In this document: in pieces, positions 47,721-59,699 of the stretch
How positions within the stretch are numbered: the first letter of the stretch is position 1
How the letters are laid out: each line of letters begins with the position of its first letter
Assembly: GCA_028023455.1 (NCBI GenBank)
Contig: JAQFVV010012397.1
Coordinates: forward strand, 1,892,501-1,956,500
DNA length: 64,000 bases
Reading direction: 5' to 3'
Origin: Epiperipatus broadwayi
Lineage: Eukaryota > Onychophora > Udeonychophora > Euonychophora > Peripatidae
Made by a program: the position numbers and the translations under genes
Notes under the pieces: generated by a model
What the model saw: only the letters and a program-made list of their open reading frames with translations
Told to the model about the DNA's origin: nothing
Database searches by the model: none

Positions 47721-47999
47721 AACAATTTTGACATTTGAAGCATATTAAAAGTATCTTCTCTCATAGTTAAGGAAGATGTAACTATAATTTGTTACTTTAG
47801 ATAACAGGTTGTGCTTTTAATGTGGTATTTTTCACCAGGATCACAGTGTTCAAAAAATATTAAAGAGCTGTTGCACATTACTTATTCACAAATATCATTA
47901 ATCAATGTGCCAATAATATTCAAATAAATAAATAATGAAATTTCAACATGTAAAGATAATTTATATGTTATAATATTTATACATTAAAACTAAACTACA

Positions 48000-49360
48000 A
48001 AATTGATGTAAATTGATTAAGTTGAGATGGATGTGTTTTAATCAAGTATATGATTGTTTTATTATATATAAAAGAATAATTATATTTATGAAGAAATATA
48101 TATTCATATTCATTAATTAGCAATTGTACACCAGAAATATATTCAACCAAGCATATTTTGAATTTACAAGTACATTATGCATTTTAAACTTCATTATATC
48201 ATAACTATCCACCAGTGGAAAAATTCCAGATCCTCATCTTCTTTCACTATGGGATAGATACTTGAACCACCAGGATTTCCACATTTATGTTGATAACCCA
48301 ATACATATACACATATGATTTGACACTGAATTATGATTTTCATGAGAGAGTCTTTACATTATAAAGGTTGTATTAAGGAAAAATAATTTAAAGACTCACA
48401 ATATTGATTGCTTTCATTGAAAACATATGACTGCACTTAATTACAAAAATAATAACAATTAGGCAAGACATACGAGTCTTCCAAAAAGTAAAGTTTACTG
48501 CAGAAAAGTAAAAAGGCAGATTTTCAAAAAGTCCAGCAAGCAGACTAAATGCCAACATGTGATATATATATGACATATTATTGTGTTGCATGGTTAATAA
48601 AAATTATCTTTGATTTTTATTTTTTACTTTTGTATCTTCTTTTCTTCTTATGGAGTTGGAATGATAAGATTGCTTTACAACTGATGGTTATTAATGAATT
48701 TGGTGATAATATACATTTTGTGTACAAACTTCCACAAGAGAAATACATATGAATTATGTTTTGTGTCAAAATTAAGAGTGTATATACATATTTTGGAGTT
48801 GGTGGATTTTAATAGCAATGATAATCAATATTATTTTTTTTAAATATGGTAATAAAAAAGAGTAAGGATTTAGTAGCAGTTGATAATATAAATGAGGATA
48901 TTTTTAAAAACATTGAATATGGAAATGTAATAGTACACATAAACTAATAAGTGGAAAATTATTGAAAAAGAAAAAAGAATGCAGTAACAACAGTTAATTA
49001 GAAGGAAATAAGATAGCAAAAACATCTTTAGTAAGAGTTCATGAATAAAATAGTAGAGAAATTTCTATATATAAAAAAAGCTTAACTATAAATTGAGACA
49101 TCAATAATTTAATGGTTAGTTACTCAGAATGTCATGAGATGTTTGATTATGTAAGTGATTGGATAAACACAATAGTCTCAATCAGATATCCAAAGTGAGT
49201 TTATTTATTTATTTATTTTACTTTACTCAACTGAGTTTTAATCCAAAAACATTTATGTGTAAAATAGTTAAAGTGAGAGTGATTAAAAAAGAAATGTAGA
49301 GAAAGAGAAAATTACTAAAAAAAAAAAAAAAAAGGGATACTGTCCTATACATAACTCAGT
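48000..49360. other. AT-rich non-coding DNA
   Basis: No gene or RNA gene seen. The short frames at 48388-48752 are on both strands and hydrophobic. There is an A run at 49318-49334. Confidence 0.45.
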
Positions 49361-49369
49361 GACTTGAGG

Positions 49370-49660
49370 TCAACATGGGCATAACAATATTGGCATCAGC
49401 ATGGGATTTGGGCATTCTATCATCAGATTTTCAGTGGTATGAATGACTGAAAAGTTGGAGATTGGAATAGACTGAAACCTATCCATTAAAGTATAAAGAT
49501 TTTCTATCTTAATATAAACTGAGCACTGATTATATATGTGTGTGGGAGATGATAATCTGGACCAACTGATGAATGATGGTTCAGCATGCAATACCTGTAT
49601 TGGTGATTATTTATCTTTTCTACATGTGTATGGTCATATGTATCAGTACTATAAGATAGT
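49370..49660 (+). repeat. Family D repeat
   Basis: Same family as 41840-42180, opposite orientation: CATTCTATCATCAGATTTTC, AAACCTATCCATTAAAGTAT and the hammerhead block. The 73-codon minus frame (49591-49370) is not called. A tRNA-like A/B-box pair (GTGTGGCTAGTTGAAGG, GAGTTCAAATCCCC) follows at 49658-49710. Confidence 0.75.
49551..49611 (+). ncRNA. Hammerhead ribozyme motif (type I), family D
   Basis: Helix Ib GATAATC/GATTATT (seven pairs with one G-U); loop TGGA against T; helix Ia CCAA/TTGG; CTGATGA 49566-49572; stem III ATA/TGT around CC; GTA triplet. GAA reads GCA (one core base changed), so activity is doubtful. Confidence 0.65.
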
Positions 49661-49710
49661 GTGGCTAGTTGAAGGTTGCTTGAAAGTCTGAGTTCAAATC
49701 CCCTATTTTT
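49658..49710 (+). repeat. tRNA-like fragment
   Basis: GTGTGGCTAGTTGAAGG and GAGTTCAAATCCCC are spaced like Pol III A and B boxes. There is no cloverleaf, so a SINE remnant is more likely than a tRNA gene. Confidence 0.3.
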
Positions 49711-49899
49711 ATAATTAGGTATAAGAATACCTGTATTTCAAATCTTATCTTTATATATTACTATTCATTGTTATAAGAATTAGATATAGCTGCAACTAAT
49801 ATGTAAATAAGTAACCAATGCACAGTAGTAGAAGCTGCTAAGTAACCAATAATATCTCAATATTTTACTTCATTGTAGATCCCCCCCCCCCCAGTCTTT

Positions 49900-51390
49900 A
49901 TTGTTGTGAAAACTGAAAATTTTTGTAAGTTCATTATCAAAATCTATTGCTGAGCATAAATCTTATATTTTTGATCAATTAAAAATTGTCCAATGCATTT
50001 GCGAGATACTTGAACAATATGGGAAAGAAGGAAATAAAAACAAACTATTATTAATGGTGAACAAATATTATTTCGTCATAGTAGTACTTCATTGATATTT
50101 CTAAAATTGTTTTTAACATACAGGTATATAATAAGCCTGTATTTATTAATACTATCGTGATAATAAATAAATTTTTCAAACATCTAGAAGCGGATTTGCT
50201 TGTATTTCCTAAGACAAACCGATCTATTATTTTAATATTTTGATCTAACTAAGAAGAAAAATCTAATACTTAGAGTAATCCGTTATTTATTTTAATTTAA
50301 TAGTAATCTTTAGGAGGTTTCTCTGTTCTAATCTTAGCTATTGCACCAGCCTCGTTAAAGCAATGCTTTAATACGGTAATTAACATTTTTCTTTTTAGTA
50401 AATGAACGTGACTCAAAAATTAAAAATTTGTGTTCTAAAATGGGTTTTTTGTTGTTGTTTTTTAAAAAAAAGAAAATCTATCAATGCAAGAAATGAATAA
50501 TAATTATTAGAAATTAATATGTTATTTGTTTTATAGTGATAGACTTAATCGATTTCATTAGCAGCTTTTAAAGGATATCAAACTTCCTTTACTTAGCAGG
50601 TGGGGCAAAACTTATTAGATTTAAAATTAGATCTAAAATGATTGTTAAAAGTTTTTTTGTTGGAAGATCATTTCAAATAAATATTGCCGGAATTCTATTT
50701 AAAAACTTTATAAACAAGCAGTCAATAAGTAGAATAAATTTTGTTGGGACAAAAACAATTATATCTTATAGTATACTTATACCATCAGTTTCTGACAGCC
50801 ATCTTGGTTAATTACAAATAAATTTTTAAATTGTATGTATATACGTAACGTGCTATTTGAATGTCAGATAATCTCTTGAATGACTATTTGATTATTTTTT
50901 GACTTGAAAGTTTACATTATTAATATTTTATTATTTCGTATTATCAGTTAAGATAGTTAATAGAACTGATTAGGTAACAAAAAAAAAATCAAATTTCTTC
51001 TAATCATAATTAATTTTAAAAATAAGATGATATATATATATATTATTGTTTGTTCTTAAAGCATAATGTCTATTGCAAATATATCATGTTTTCATAAAAT
51101 AATAATACTATAGAAGAAAAAATTGACTTTTCTATAATAAGAAATACAATCCAAGTGATCATACTTTCGTAAGTCAAGTTGTTGATCTGAATTTAGTTTT
51201 ATTATTAAAAATTAATATAAATTTCTGGAAATCATATTTTTTTTCAGAATGAGTTACTAACGGTTTATTTTTTTAGGCTGCTCCATAGCACATTTAGATA
51301 AAGCGAAGTAGAGTTTATCCACCCCATTTCTGGTCATCTTATTTATTCACTATCAACTTTTCCAAGCATTACACAATTTTTTAATGAAAA
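49900..51390. other. AT-rich non-coding DNA
   Basis: No gene seen. A C-rich homopolymer lies at 49878-49892. Confidence 0.45.
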
Positions 51391-51394
51391 ACAT

Positions 51395-51530
51395 CACATG
51401 ATCACCACTAACAGAAGCAAAATTCTCCATACAGTAATGCCACCACTACACAAACTTTATAGCATCAATTGATTACTCTGGCTTGTACTAGGTGGCACTA
51501 CTGTATGAAGAGTTTTGTCTCTGATTTAAC
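51395..51530. repeat. Family A remnant, two heads facing
   Basis: A family A tail (CATCACATGATCACC) and head (TTCTCCATACAGTAATGCCA) are followed after about 50 bases by an inverted head (GGTGGCACTACTGTATGAAG). The hammerhead region is deleted. Confidence 0.75.
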
Positions 51531-53804
51531 TTTTCTAATGAGTTAAGTCAGTGGTGGTGAATCTTTTTAAATGCACAATTCAAGTAATTGCAAATAATAT
51601 TTACTGAATTACTGACAAGCTGAGCATTTTTTTAATAAGCAAAAAAAAAAAAATTAGTAGAATTACAGAATTTTACCGAGTTAATTTTAAAAATTAGAAT
51701 TTTGAATTCCATAAACAAATTTTTGGATGATTTTTGCTGCTGTATATTATATACTTAAATGCTTTATATAGAGATTATATTTGGTCACTTTTAATAGTAC
51801 CATGCTGAACTAGATTCATCAGTCATTTTATTTCTGTACCTGATTTTTATAAAATTAATTTCTGAAAGTAATAATTCACATGAAGAAAAAAAAATGTTTC
51901 AGTTGCTAGAATTTCCTCTTCAATATTTATTTACAATTTCTACACTGTAAAATATGTATTTTATTTATAATTAAACGCATATACGAAAGTGACTGTTCAT
52001 AAAATATATTTTTTTAAAGACATTTTAAATTTCTAATATTTTAATTATAAACGTCTTAATTAGTTGTCTAATTCGGCTTAAAATGCAATTAATTGAATCA
52101 AACTAATTAAACAGATAACGATAGGAATTTAATTAGCAAAAACCAATCTAATTCCTAAGCTAATTTCTCTGATTAATTAAATTCCGCCCTAATCTTACAA
52201 TGTAGATTTACCCCAGAAAAAAAAAGAAACAATCTAATGTTTCAACAGTCGTGAAGTCTTATACAAAGCCAAATGTCAGGTTGTGTGTCTCTATGTATAC
52301 AATAAAATTTTATTTGCTAAAAAGTGTTTTAAGTAAAGTAAAGAAATTGTATTTTCATTGAATGTTATAACAAAATAAAGGAAATGTATATTTAGTAACA
52401 TTTATTTATATTTAATAATAAATCATTTTCAAGTTATTTCTCAAATCAACAAATGTTTGTTTCCATATAAAATTGGATTAAAAATCAATTAATTGCAATG
52501 GTGGTGATGTATTTGGATAGGAAATAAATTTTGATATTTTTTCAAATTGCCTAAACTATGCAAATCTTGAAGGAAATTCGCTGATCATCAACTGAATTAC
52601 AGTAGACAATTTTTGCATAAATTAATCTTGATTTGGGTTTTCATGAGATTCTACATCAGCATTTTTTTGTGTGTGTTTGAAAACTATAAGTATTTAAAAT
52701 AATGTCATGATTAAACTTTTCTAATTTAGCTTCTACAACTTTGAATGAATCAAACATAACATTGCCTTTTTATTAATATCTTGAAGTTTAATATTTAATT
52801 CATTATAAAGCACAAATCAAGAAAAAAAATAAAAAATCAGATATATTAATCCTTAACTGGGATTTAAAGTTTATATCTTTGCTAGAAATAATCTCTAGTT
52901 TTGAAAATGATTAGTAATAATCATTAGTGTATTTATCTGAAATGGATGGTGTCAAAGTTGTGAGTGGAGGGAATTTGACAATGGTAAATGAAAATGTAAC
53001 AATAATTTTAAAAAGTCATTTGGCATGCATTAATTAACTATATTGTTCAATAAATATTCCAATTATGTTTAAAAAGCTGTCTAATTTCCTCTAAACACTC
53101 AATATATCTTTGAAGAATTTTTCTACAACTTAACCATCAGACATTATTGTACATAAGTAAACCATTATATGATGAATTTGTCTCATTTAATAGTATTAAG
53201 AATTTTTATTTCTTTAAAGTGCATGATGATATAAAATCAAGTAATTTTGTTGCAAAATTTATAATATCTTTCACAATTTTGAAACTAGCTTTGGCACATA
53301 AAATCGATTGGTGCATAATGCAGTGAAAACCCTTAACTGCATGTTTTCAATTTGTTTGATAGATGAACTAACAAAATCATTTTCCTGTCCATTTTGAAAA
53401 GATTTGGTTCTTTTTCAAAAAATGGATTTGCAATTCTGTTGCAAATGTATATTCTTTTTGATACTAATGATGACAAACGGATTAATTTTTGCTTGATATT
53501 GTTCCCAACACAAGAATGAATAAAATTATCTGAGCTAATTTAGTTATGTCACCAGTCTTATAAAGACAAAGAGAAATGAAATCACAAGATTTTATATCCA
53601 TTTTTTGCTGATGGATTATATTTGTAATCATTTTCAAACTTCTCTTTTACCGTATTTCTAGAGAAAGGCATATGTTTTATTACTCTAATAATTTGTTTAT
53701 TTGCTTTCAAAATCTTTAAAAATGACTGATGCACATTTGTTTTAAGATGTTTGCAATCGCCCAAAGGTTTCCTTTGTTTGGCAATTATGTCTGAGCAATG
53801 TAAT

Positions 53805-53817
53805 TATCAGCAGTTAT
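53805..53817. repeat. Target-site duplication, left copy
   Basis: TATCAGCAGTTAT, identical to 54337-54349. The last five bases also match the family A junction sequence, so the true duplication is 8-13 bp. Confidence 0.75.
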
Positions 53818-54336
53818 TAAAATAGGCAAAACTCTCCTTACAATAGTGCCACTCAAAGCAAGATGGAGTAATCAATAGATGCCAGAAGGCTTGTGCATAA
53901 AATTCCTATCTAGTGCCTATTCATCCAATATCCCCAAATTAGTTTCTGGCTTATGGTCTTCATCAGTGAGGAACCTTGGATCTGAGAGCACTACACCTAG
54001 ATCTTAGGATCTAATGCAACCCTCCAGCAGCCACCTTTTATCTCTACATAACTACAAAACTATGAGAATAAAATTGAAAACAGAAATATTTTCAATCTAA
54101 ACTTATATAGTCATATGGGTCTGAACTCAGTTCAGCATCCATACACTTTGGTGTCTTTGGTTCTTTTATAACCATAACCACCACTTTCCTATTAGGCAGG
54201 ATTGGTATTAAACCTTTAAACATCACATGATCACTATCTCCCATGCTTTCTCATAACTGTTGTTAAAATAGGCAAAACTATTTTAACAACAGTTATGAGC
54301 AAGCATGGAAGATAGTGATCATGTGATATTTAAAGG
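53818..54336. mobile_element. Family A hammerhead element inserted in the hAT relic
   Basis: A 519-bp insertion bounded by the TATCAGCAGTTAT repeats. It holds one full unit (53827-54262) and an inverted tail (about 54273-54336) that pairs with 54213-54262. Removing it rejoins the interrupted transposase reading (ITAD, then NYIAQ). It therefore moved after the hAT copy was in place. Confidence 0.85.
53923..53981 (-). ncRNA. Hammerhead motif, family A
   Basis: CTGATGA, GAAAC and stem I (TCCTCA/TGGGGA) are intact. The cleavage triplet has changed from GTC to ATT and stem II is weak, so cleavage would be poor. Confidence 0.65.
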
Positions 54337-54349
54337 TATCAGCAGTTAT
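54337..54349. repeat. Target-site duplication, right copy
   Basis: TATCAGCAGTTAT, partner of 53805-53817. Confidence 0.75.
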
Positions 54350-54964
54350 ATTTGACTGACTGCTGATATATTTAATTAGGGATGTTGACTGAGCATTTTT
54401 ATTTTTAATAATCCATACAATAAATTCTTTTTGTTCTCCTTTCCCTTTATCAAGAAGAAATTTGTGGTATTGTTCACAATGCCATTTTATTGGCATTGTT
54501 CTGCATACTACTTTTCTAAATCATAAACATAAACTGCTTTATAGTTTATTAATCATGCCAAATTCTTCTGCACACCAACTTTGGAATTCTCTACTATTTG
54601 ATTCCAATAATTTTGGTTTTTATTTACACTGATCATGTTAAGTATAATAGCAAAAAAAAATCTAAAAAAAAAAAAGGTTGAGAAAATTTTTTTTATAAAA
54701 AATTATTTTTAAAAATTCTTTACACATATAAATATAACAGTTATTTTAAAATGTATCTACATCTTAGAGGCTGTTTCTTTACTATGTTTGATATATTTAT
54801 ATACAAGAAATGCACTCACCATTTTCTTTGCATATCACTGTCAGACCAGGGAGTATGCTGGTACATGAGTGTGTGATTAGACAGGAAGAGACATGCATTT
54901 ACTGCAAAACAGTATATTATAATGAGAAAAACCAATTTTTGTTAATTTCCCTGTTGACTAATGA

Positions 54965-55150
54965 TATTAATAATCATCATCATTGTTAACCATTGTCAAT
55001 CCACTGCAAGATGAAGATCTCTCCAAGTTTAATCCATCTTCTCTGATCTCTAGCCTCTCTTCTCCATTCACCCCTGCACACTTTCTTATTTCATCCATCC
55101 ATCTCACATGTGGTCACTTTATGGGTCTTTTAAAATCTCTTGGAATCCAG
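54965..55150 (-). pseudogene. 3' end of an RTE-like LINE ORF2
   Basis: On minus, RWMDEIRKCAGVN (near 55105) passes after a frame shift into RWIKLGEIFILQWIDNG and a stop (about 54989). This R-W-x-D-D/E-I-x-x-x-A-G ... W-x-x-L-G-E-x-(F/Y)-(V/I)-x-Q-W-x-D-N-G tail is typical of RTE-type and related LINE ORF2 proteins. A short (ATG/ATT) run follows the stop at 54965-54985, as an element tail would. The 85-codon plus frame across this region is its antisense shadow. Confidence 0.65.
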
Positions 55151-55159
55151 TTTAAGATT

Positions 55160-57070
55160 TTAATTAATAATATCATTTATAAATACCACCAAAATTTTTT
55201 TGCATGCCATACATTTGCCATAGCAGAGTTAAATCACTAAAAAAAAAAGTCCAACTTGGTTATTTAAATTTTGAGTTAGAGTTCTGATCTAACGTAATCA
55301 AGTAATTTTTTTTTCTTTCTGTCAGTGAACTTTTCAAAAGTCTTTAGCAGAATCATGATGCAATTCTTTTTTTTAATCTCTTTCAGTATGCAACTTTTAT
55401 ATTCATTCAGAGCCATAGTAAATACTATAGTTTGAATAATTCTGATTTTCATATTTAAAGATATGTTTCCAAATCTAAAAATATTTTTCCAAATTTTTTG
55501 TTACAAAAAATCCCAGTCAGATGAGTTGTCATAATGTAGTCGATATTTTTAAAGATTTTACTTTGGTTTTTTGCAAATTTTTTGCTGCAATGGTCCCCAT
55601 TCTAGTCTGATAAGCAGATTCCTCAATGTTTTTATGAACGTTTGTGATGATGGTGTTTTACTTGTATTTATATGTTGGACTATTTCCATCATCTAATAAA
55701 AATATTGAATGTCTTTAGAAAAATTTAACTTTATTTAAATATTCCCAAAAAATGTCATTGGTGATATCTTTGTAATTGATAACTTTTTGCATTTCTCATT
55801 GATTCTTTTTATTTTATTTATAATATATATACTGGCATTTTTTTCAAATAACCTACTCATGCTGAAGTTTTCTTTTGAACTCACAAGATGGCTCTAGTTT
55901 TTTACAAGCTGTTCAACACCTCTATACATTGGAGTCTCTTGGTATTCCATAATTAGTTTCCATAAAAAACTTATTATCTTTTAATTTTGCCTTCTCCCCA
56001 TCCCCTCCATTTATTTGTTTCAATTATGCTCTTTATTCATTTTGATTTTTATGATTTTTTATCTGGCGATTTTTTTTATAGCTTCCTTTTTAATTATTTT
56101 AAATTGATTGATGAGATTATATTACTTGGCTTAATTTGTGTTAAAAATCAAATATAAAAATGTTAATATTTTAAAATTTCATATTTAGCATTGCAATTAA
56201 TTGGATTTATAAAGGAACTAATATGAAACTTTCTTGTAATGAAATAAGAACTAATCGGTTATTGCTATTATGAATATAGTTGAACTTTTTACTTATTTTG
56301 TAAGAGAATTCATATATTGTATTAAAGGTGAAGGCAGTATATTACAATCTTATTTGTTTTCGCAGACGTCACAAATGGCACTTATCTAACTGACAGAGAT
56401 TATTTGGAACTTTCATTATACAATTAATAAAAGCTAGATATCCATTTGCTAGTTGTGATTTGAAAAAAAAATCCAAGTTTACAGAACCTAGACTCAAATC
56501 GCAATTTATAGATATGACAGTCAAACAATTTAACCCTCACAGGATTTTTATTCTATTAGTTTATTATAATTAGTTTTCTATATAAATTATTATTTAGATT
56601 TATATATTTCACATTTAAAAAAATATATTAATTTACAATATCAGGAATATGCTGCATGCATCTTTCTGCTTTAAACTTTATAATTAATGTATAAAATGAA
56701 GCCACACACTGTAATTTCGATAGGACAAAAAAAATTTAAGAATGAGATTTTATTGTCCCTTAAAATATTTTAGTTGCAATGTTTATAATTAATATATAAT
56801 TTAAAGAATATATAATCTAATCTCTTAGAATAAATGGTTATCAAATTCTCTATATTTAGAATATAAGACTTTAGTTCCAAAAATAAATATTCAAATGGTT
56901 TTATTTAGTGTTTATAAGAAGTTGAAGCACCAGAAAAGCCAGAACTAGAATTGATCCAAAGATCTTACATTCAATAGTCAAAATAAGAGTCATAGACCAC
57001 ATGACCTTATCTCTTAAGCTTGTAAGTTATAAACAATGAGGATTGCCAATTCCTCAACAAGCTTTGTGAT
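55160..57070. other. AT-rich non-coding DNA
   Basis: No gene called. Some of 55300-55960 may belong to the same LINE or hAT copies, but no motif is certain. A possible tRNA-like SINE remnant lies on minus at 56470-56535. Confidence 0.4.
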
Positions 57071-57074
57071 AAAT

Positions 57075-57290
57075 GCTTGGCCAGGGCCAGCACTTAAAAT
57101 ATCTCTGTCAGGAACCCCCCAAACCCCTGACCATGGTTTCATGCTTTGGCACTCCTCAGAGAGTTGCCAGGGTAGGTTCAGACACTAGATCTAAAAATAC
57201 CAACCCAAAGCCAAGCACTTATCTAAAAGTTATCTTACATTCAACTCTCTTCTCCTATAGACAACTGCATTAAACCAAGATAAAAACCTT
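57075..57290. repeat. Family B-like repeat
   Basis: CCAAACCCCTGACCATGGTT...CCTCAGAGAGTTGCC is followed by ACACTAGATCTAAAAATACC and GCCAAGCACTTATCTAAAAG, paralleling the order of features at 31.7 and 35.0 kb. Confidence 0.55.
57124..57163 (-). ncRNA. Hammerhead motif, family B
   Basis: CTGAGGA (57159-57153), stem II GTGC/GCAT around CAAA (four pairs, one G-U), GAAAC (57140-57136), a stem III with CC/GG and a self-complementary ACCATGGT, and GTC (57131-57129). Helix Ia is CTCT/AGGG. The core is fully conserved. Confidence 0.65.
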
Positions 57291-57789
57291 TTAAATTGGT
57301 AATTACTAGCATATAACACAGTAAAAACCTGTCCAGTGCTTTTCAATAAAATTTTGTCAAAAACTTCATCCACAATAGTCTAGAATATTTCTCCTATGTC
57401 ATCATTCCATTTCATTTTTTGTCAAGACATTTAGTTATCTTTTGGTATCTAGTCAAAAACTATTCTAATCAATCAATTATCAGTCTTTTTTTTTTAGGTG
57501 TACCAGCCACCAGTTAAATTTTATAAATATCAATTTGAATTCAAATCCATTCATTTTCTACTTCTTTCCACATGCCTTTTTTCATACTTCTTCATGTAAA
57601 TTGTAATCTCTGTTTTATTTTAGAATTCAGAGTTTATGTTTCACAGTGACAAATTACTGATAAGTAAGACATTGGGTTTTTATTTTAAATATATATAAAT
57701 TTATTAAATATTAAAAGTAATTAAAAGTATTATTAGTTCAACAAATATAATTTTTTTTACTGCCATTATTGAATTAAAATATGTATTTT

Positions 57790-58085
57790 TTATATATGTA
57801 TGAAGAAGGACTTGAATTCAGGATTTTTCAGTCTATTCAATCCATCATTCTATCTCAATGAAATGATACACATGATCACACACATGCAAAAAAGATATAT
57901 AGTCCCCAGTAGACGTATTTCATGCAGAACCAGCATGCATCAGTTGGGCGAGATCATAATCTCTTACATAGAGTCAATCCTCTGTTTATATTAAGATAGC
58001 AATTCCTCAAAGTTTAATGGGTAGGTTTCAGTCTTCTCACCTTTCCATTTATTTAACCATCCATTTCATAGCTTATAGCAATATA
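57790..58085 (-). repeat. Family D repeat
   Basis: It shares TATATTAAGATAG, TTTAATGGGTAGGTTTCAGT and the hammerhead block (CATGCAGAACCAGCATGCAT) with the other D copies. The 64-codon plus frame here is not called. Confidence 0.7.
57901..57955 (-). ncRNA. Hammerhead motif, family D, core mutated
   Basis: The core reads CTGATGC (A9 changed). Stem II ATGC/GCAT pairs perfectly and GAA is kept. Stems I and III each have a mismatch. Probably inactive. Confidence 0.55.
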
Positions 58086-58257
58086 TATGATGCTGTCTTT
58101 AGATTGTGAATAAGTTTTATTTATTTATTTAACATTATTATTAGCAACGATACCTAAACGGATGTGGGAATTCTAATTCAGAAGATCGACAAAAATTAAA
58201 AACAAAATGTAAAAGATGTGATGGCTATTCAAATCGATTCTTAAAATATAAATGCAG

Positions 58258-58372
58258 GTCTTGCATTGGAGGACGAGAGGTCAGAGCGACTGCCTTGCGC
58301 TAGCAGGCAGTTGCCCGGATTGCGGGTTCGCGTCCCGGCCGATGCTATGACACTTAAAAAATATATATATAT
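58258..58372 (+). repeat. tRNA-derived SINE, near-complete cloverleaf
   Basis: GCATTGG (58263-58269) pairs with CCGATGC (58339-58345) as a seven-pair acceptor stem. ACTGCC/GGCAGT forms an anticodon-type arm. CGGGTTCGCGTCCCG forms a T arm with a B box. After 58345 comes TATGACACTT and an (AT)n tail. The 83-nt body resembles a class II tRNA. The shared tail and the diverged copies elsewhere argue for a SINE rather than a working tRNA gene. Confidence 0.75.
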
Positions 58373-58399
58373 AAATGCATCATATACACACACACGCAT

Positions 58400-59520
58400 G
58401 CTTGAGATATTGTATGATGTTTGAGCACTAAAAATTAAAAAAATGAGCCATAGTTAAGTACGTCACTTTAATGCTGCATTACAGGGCACACCTGATCCAA
58501 TTGTGATTCTGCTTTGTAGAATATTTATACAGGTTTTGCAGCACTATTTTAAATAAAATTACATATGAATTTTAAAAGAAAAATGTGAATATGTGAGAGA
58601 GAAAAAACAGAAATTATAAAATTATAGTGAGGCTACTTGAAAGTAAAAAAAAATATTTAGTCAAATATGTGCATGAATTAAAAAGTAACGAACTGTCACA
58701 AAGTTATATATTAAAATTATTTTCAATTATAAAAAATATGCAGTAATATTAAAAAAAAAAAGGCAGAAAAATAGTGTTGAAATGGAGGCTAAATCTTTTT
58801 CATAATCTTTCAAATCATCGCTGCTTGGCATTATTTTCCTTTTTAAAAAAAAAAAAAAAAGACAACGTAAGGATAGTTGCGATAAAGAGAAGTTGAGATG
58901 AGGAATGCGCTTATTAAAATTATATTTTCTTTATTTGACGATAAGTATAAGCCCTCAGATAAGCCCAAAAAGCATCAATGTGAACTATGATTATATACAC
59001 AATTTGAATTTCAATAAAAAAAAATTACAATATATATAAATCTCTGGTTAACTTTTTTTGTATAAGTGACTTAATTTATATTTGGTTTTAAAAAAAAAAG
59101 GGGGGGGGGGGATTGTTGTTAACGGAGTCAATTAGGTCAATCTTTTAATTATGTTTTTGTGTGATAATTTTAAAAATGCGTACATCGCTAAAAGAAAAAT
59201 TACACCATTTAATTATTGACACGTATGAATTTTAAAAACAAAATTGAACACACCCAATTTGAGAGTATAAACTACTGTCAACAGCATCGATGCCTTTGGC
59301 CATAAGAAATGAATTTCACTCCAAAGTTGTCAAAAAATGCAAATAATGTTCCTTTTCATTAGAAGTAACAGCATTTTACCTTCTATTCTTGGAAGGTAAA
59401 TTTGAGCTATTATTTTTCACTATTCATAAAAGCATTTATATTAAAACAATCTTTAAAAGGTGAAATAAACACAATAATCTTAGATTTTACCAGCACAGTC
59501 AAAAATATTACTTTGAATCA
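58400..59520. other. AT-rich non-coding DNA between opposed SINEs
   Basis: No gene seen. There is a homopolymer junction A-run/G-run at about 59090-59112. Confidence 0.45.
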
Positions 59521-59594
59521 TATAGGTGAAATTATATAGATATATACATATATATTTATATAAATACATTATATAGACATAAACATATATATAT

Positions 59595-59690
59595 TAAAGT
59601 GTCATAGCATCGGCCGGGACGCGAACCCGCAACCCAGGCAACTACCTGCAAGTGCAAGGCAGTCGCGCTGACCTCTCGACCACCAATGCA
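59595..59690 (-). repeat. tRNA-derived SINE, second copy
   Basis: The same 83-nt body (59689-59607) with identical acceptor stem, A-box region GGTCGAGAGGTCAGCGCG, B box GGTTCGCGTCC and TATGACACTTTA tail. It lies about 1.3 kb from the plus copy, facing it. Confidence 0.75.
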
Positions 59691-59699
59691 AGACATATA

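Larger units (their letters stand above)
51551..54900 (-). pseudogene. Decayed hAT transposase of the BED-finger (ZBED5/SCAND3-like) type
   Basis: Minus-strand pieces follow the order of this family. KPLGDCKHLKTN then MPFSRNTVKEKF (53764-53620) corresponds to the segment before the catalytic region. GDITKLAQII (near 53550) corresponds to the D-E-S-T-D block. HCIMHQSILCAKASF followed by KIVKDIINFATKLLDF (near 53330-53240) contains the CxxH of hAT proteins. WLSCRKILQRY then IECLEEIRQLF (near 53130-53070) corresponds to E-V-R-W-L-S-R-G-x-x-L. Shorter C-terminal pieces run to about 52450. CAGTGGTGGTGAATC at 51551 may be the 3' terminal repeat. The N-terminal zinc finger is not clear. Many stops and shifts, so it is dead. 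A family A repeat is inserted at 53818-54336. Confidence 0.7.

Noticed and set aside
54983-55240. 85-codon plus frame
   Set aside because: Antisense shadow of the RTE-like ORF2 tail, which reads sensibly on minus.
58263-58345. Functional tRNA gene
   Set aside because: It has a good acceptor stem and T arm, but shares a non-tRNA tail with a second copy and has an 11-base anticodon-type loop, so SINE is more likely.
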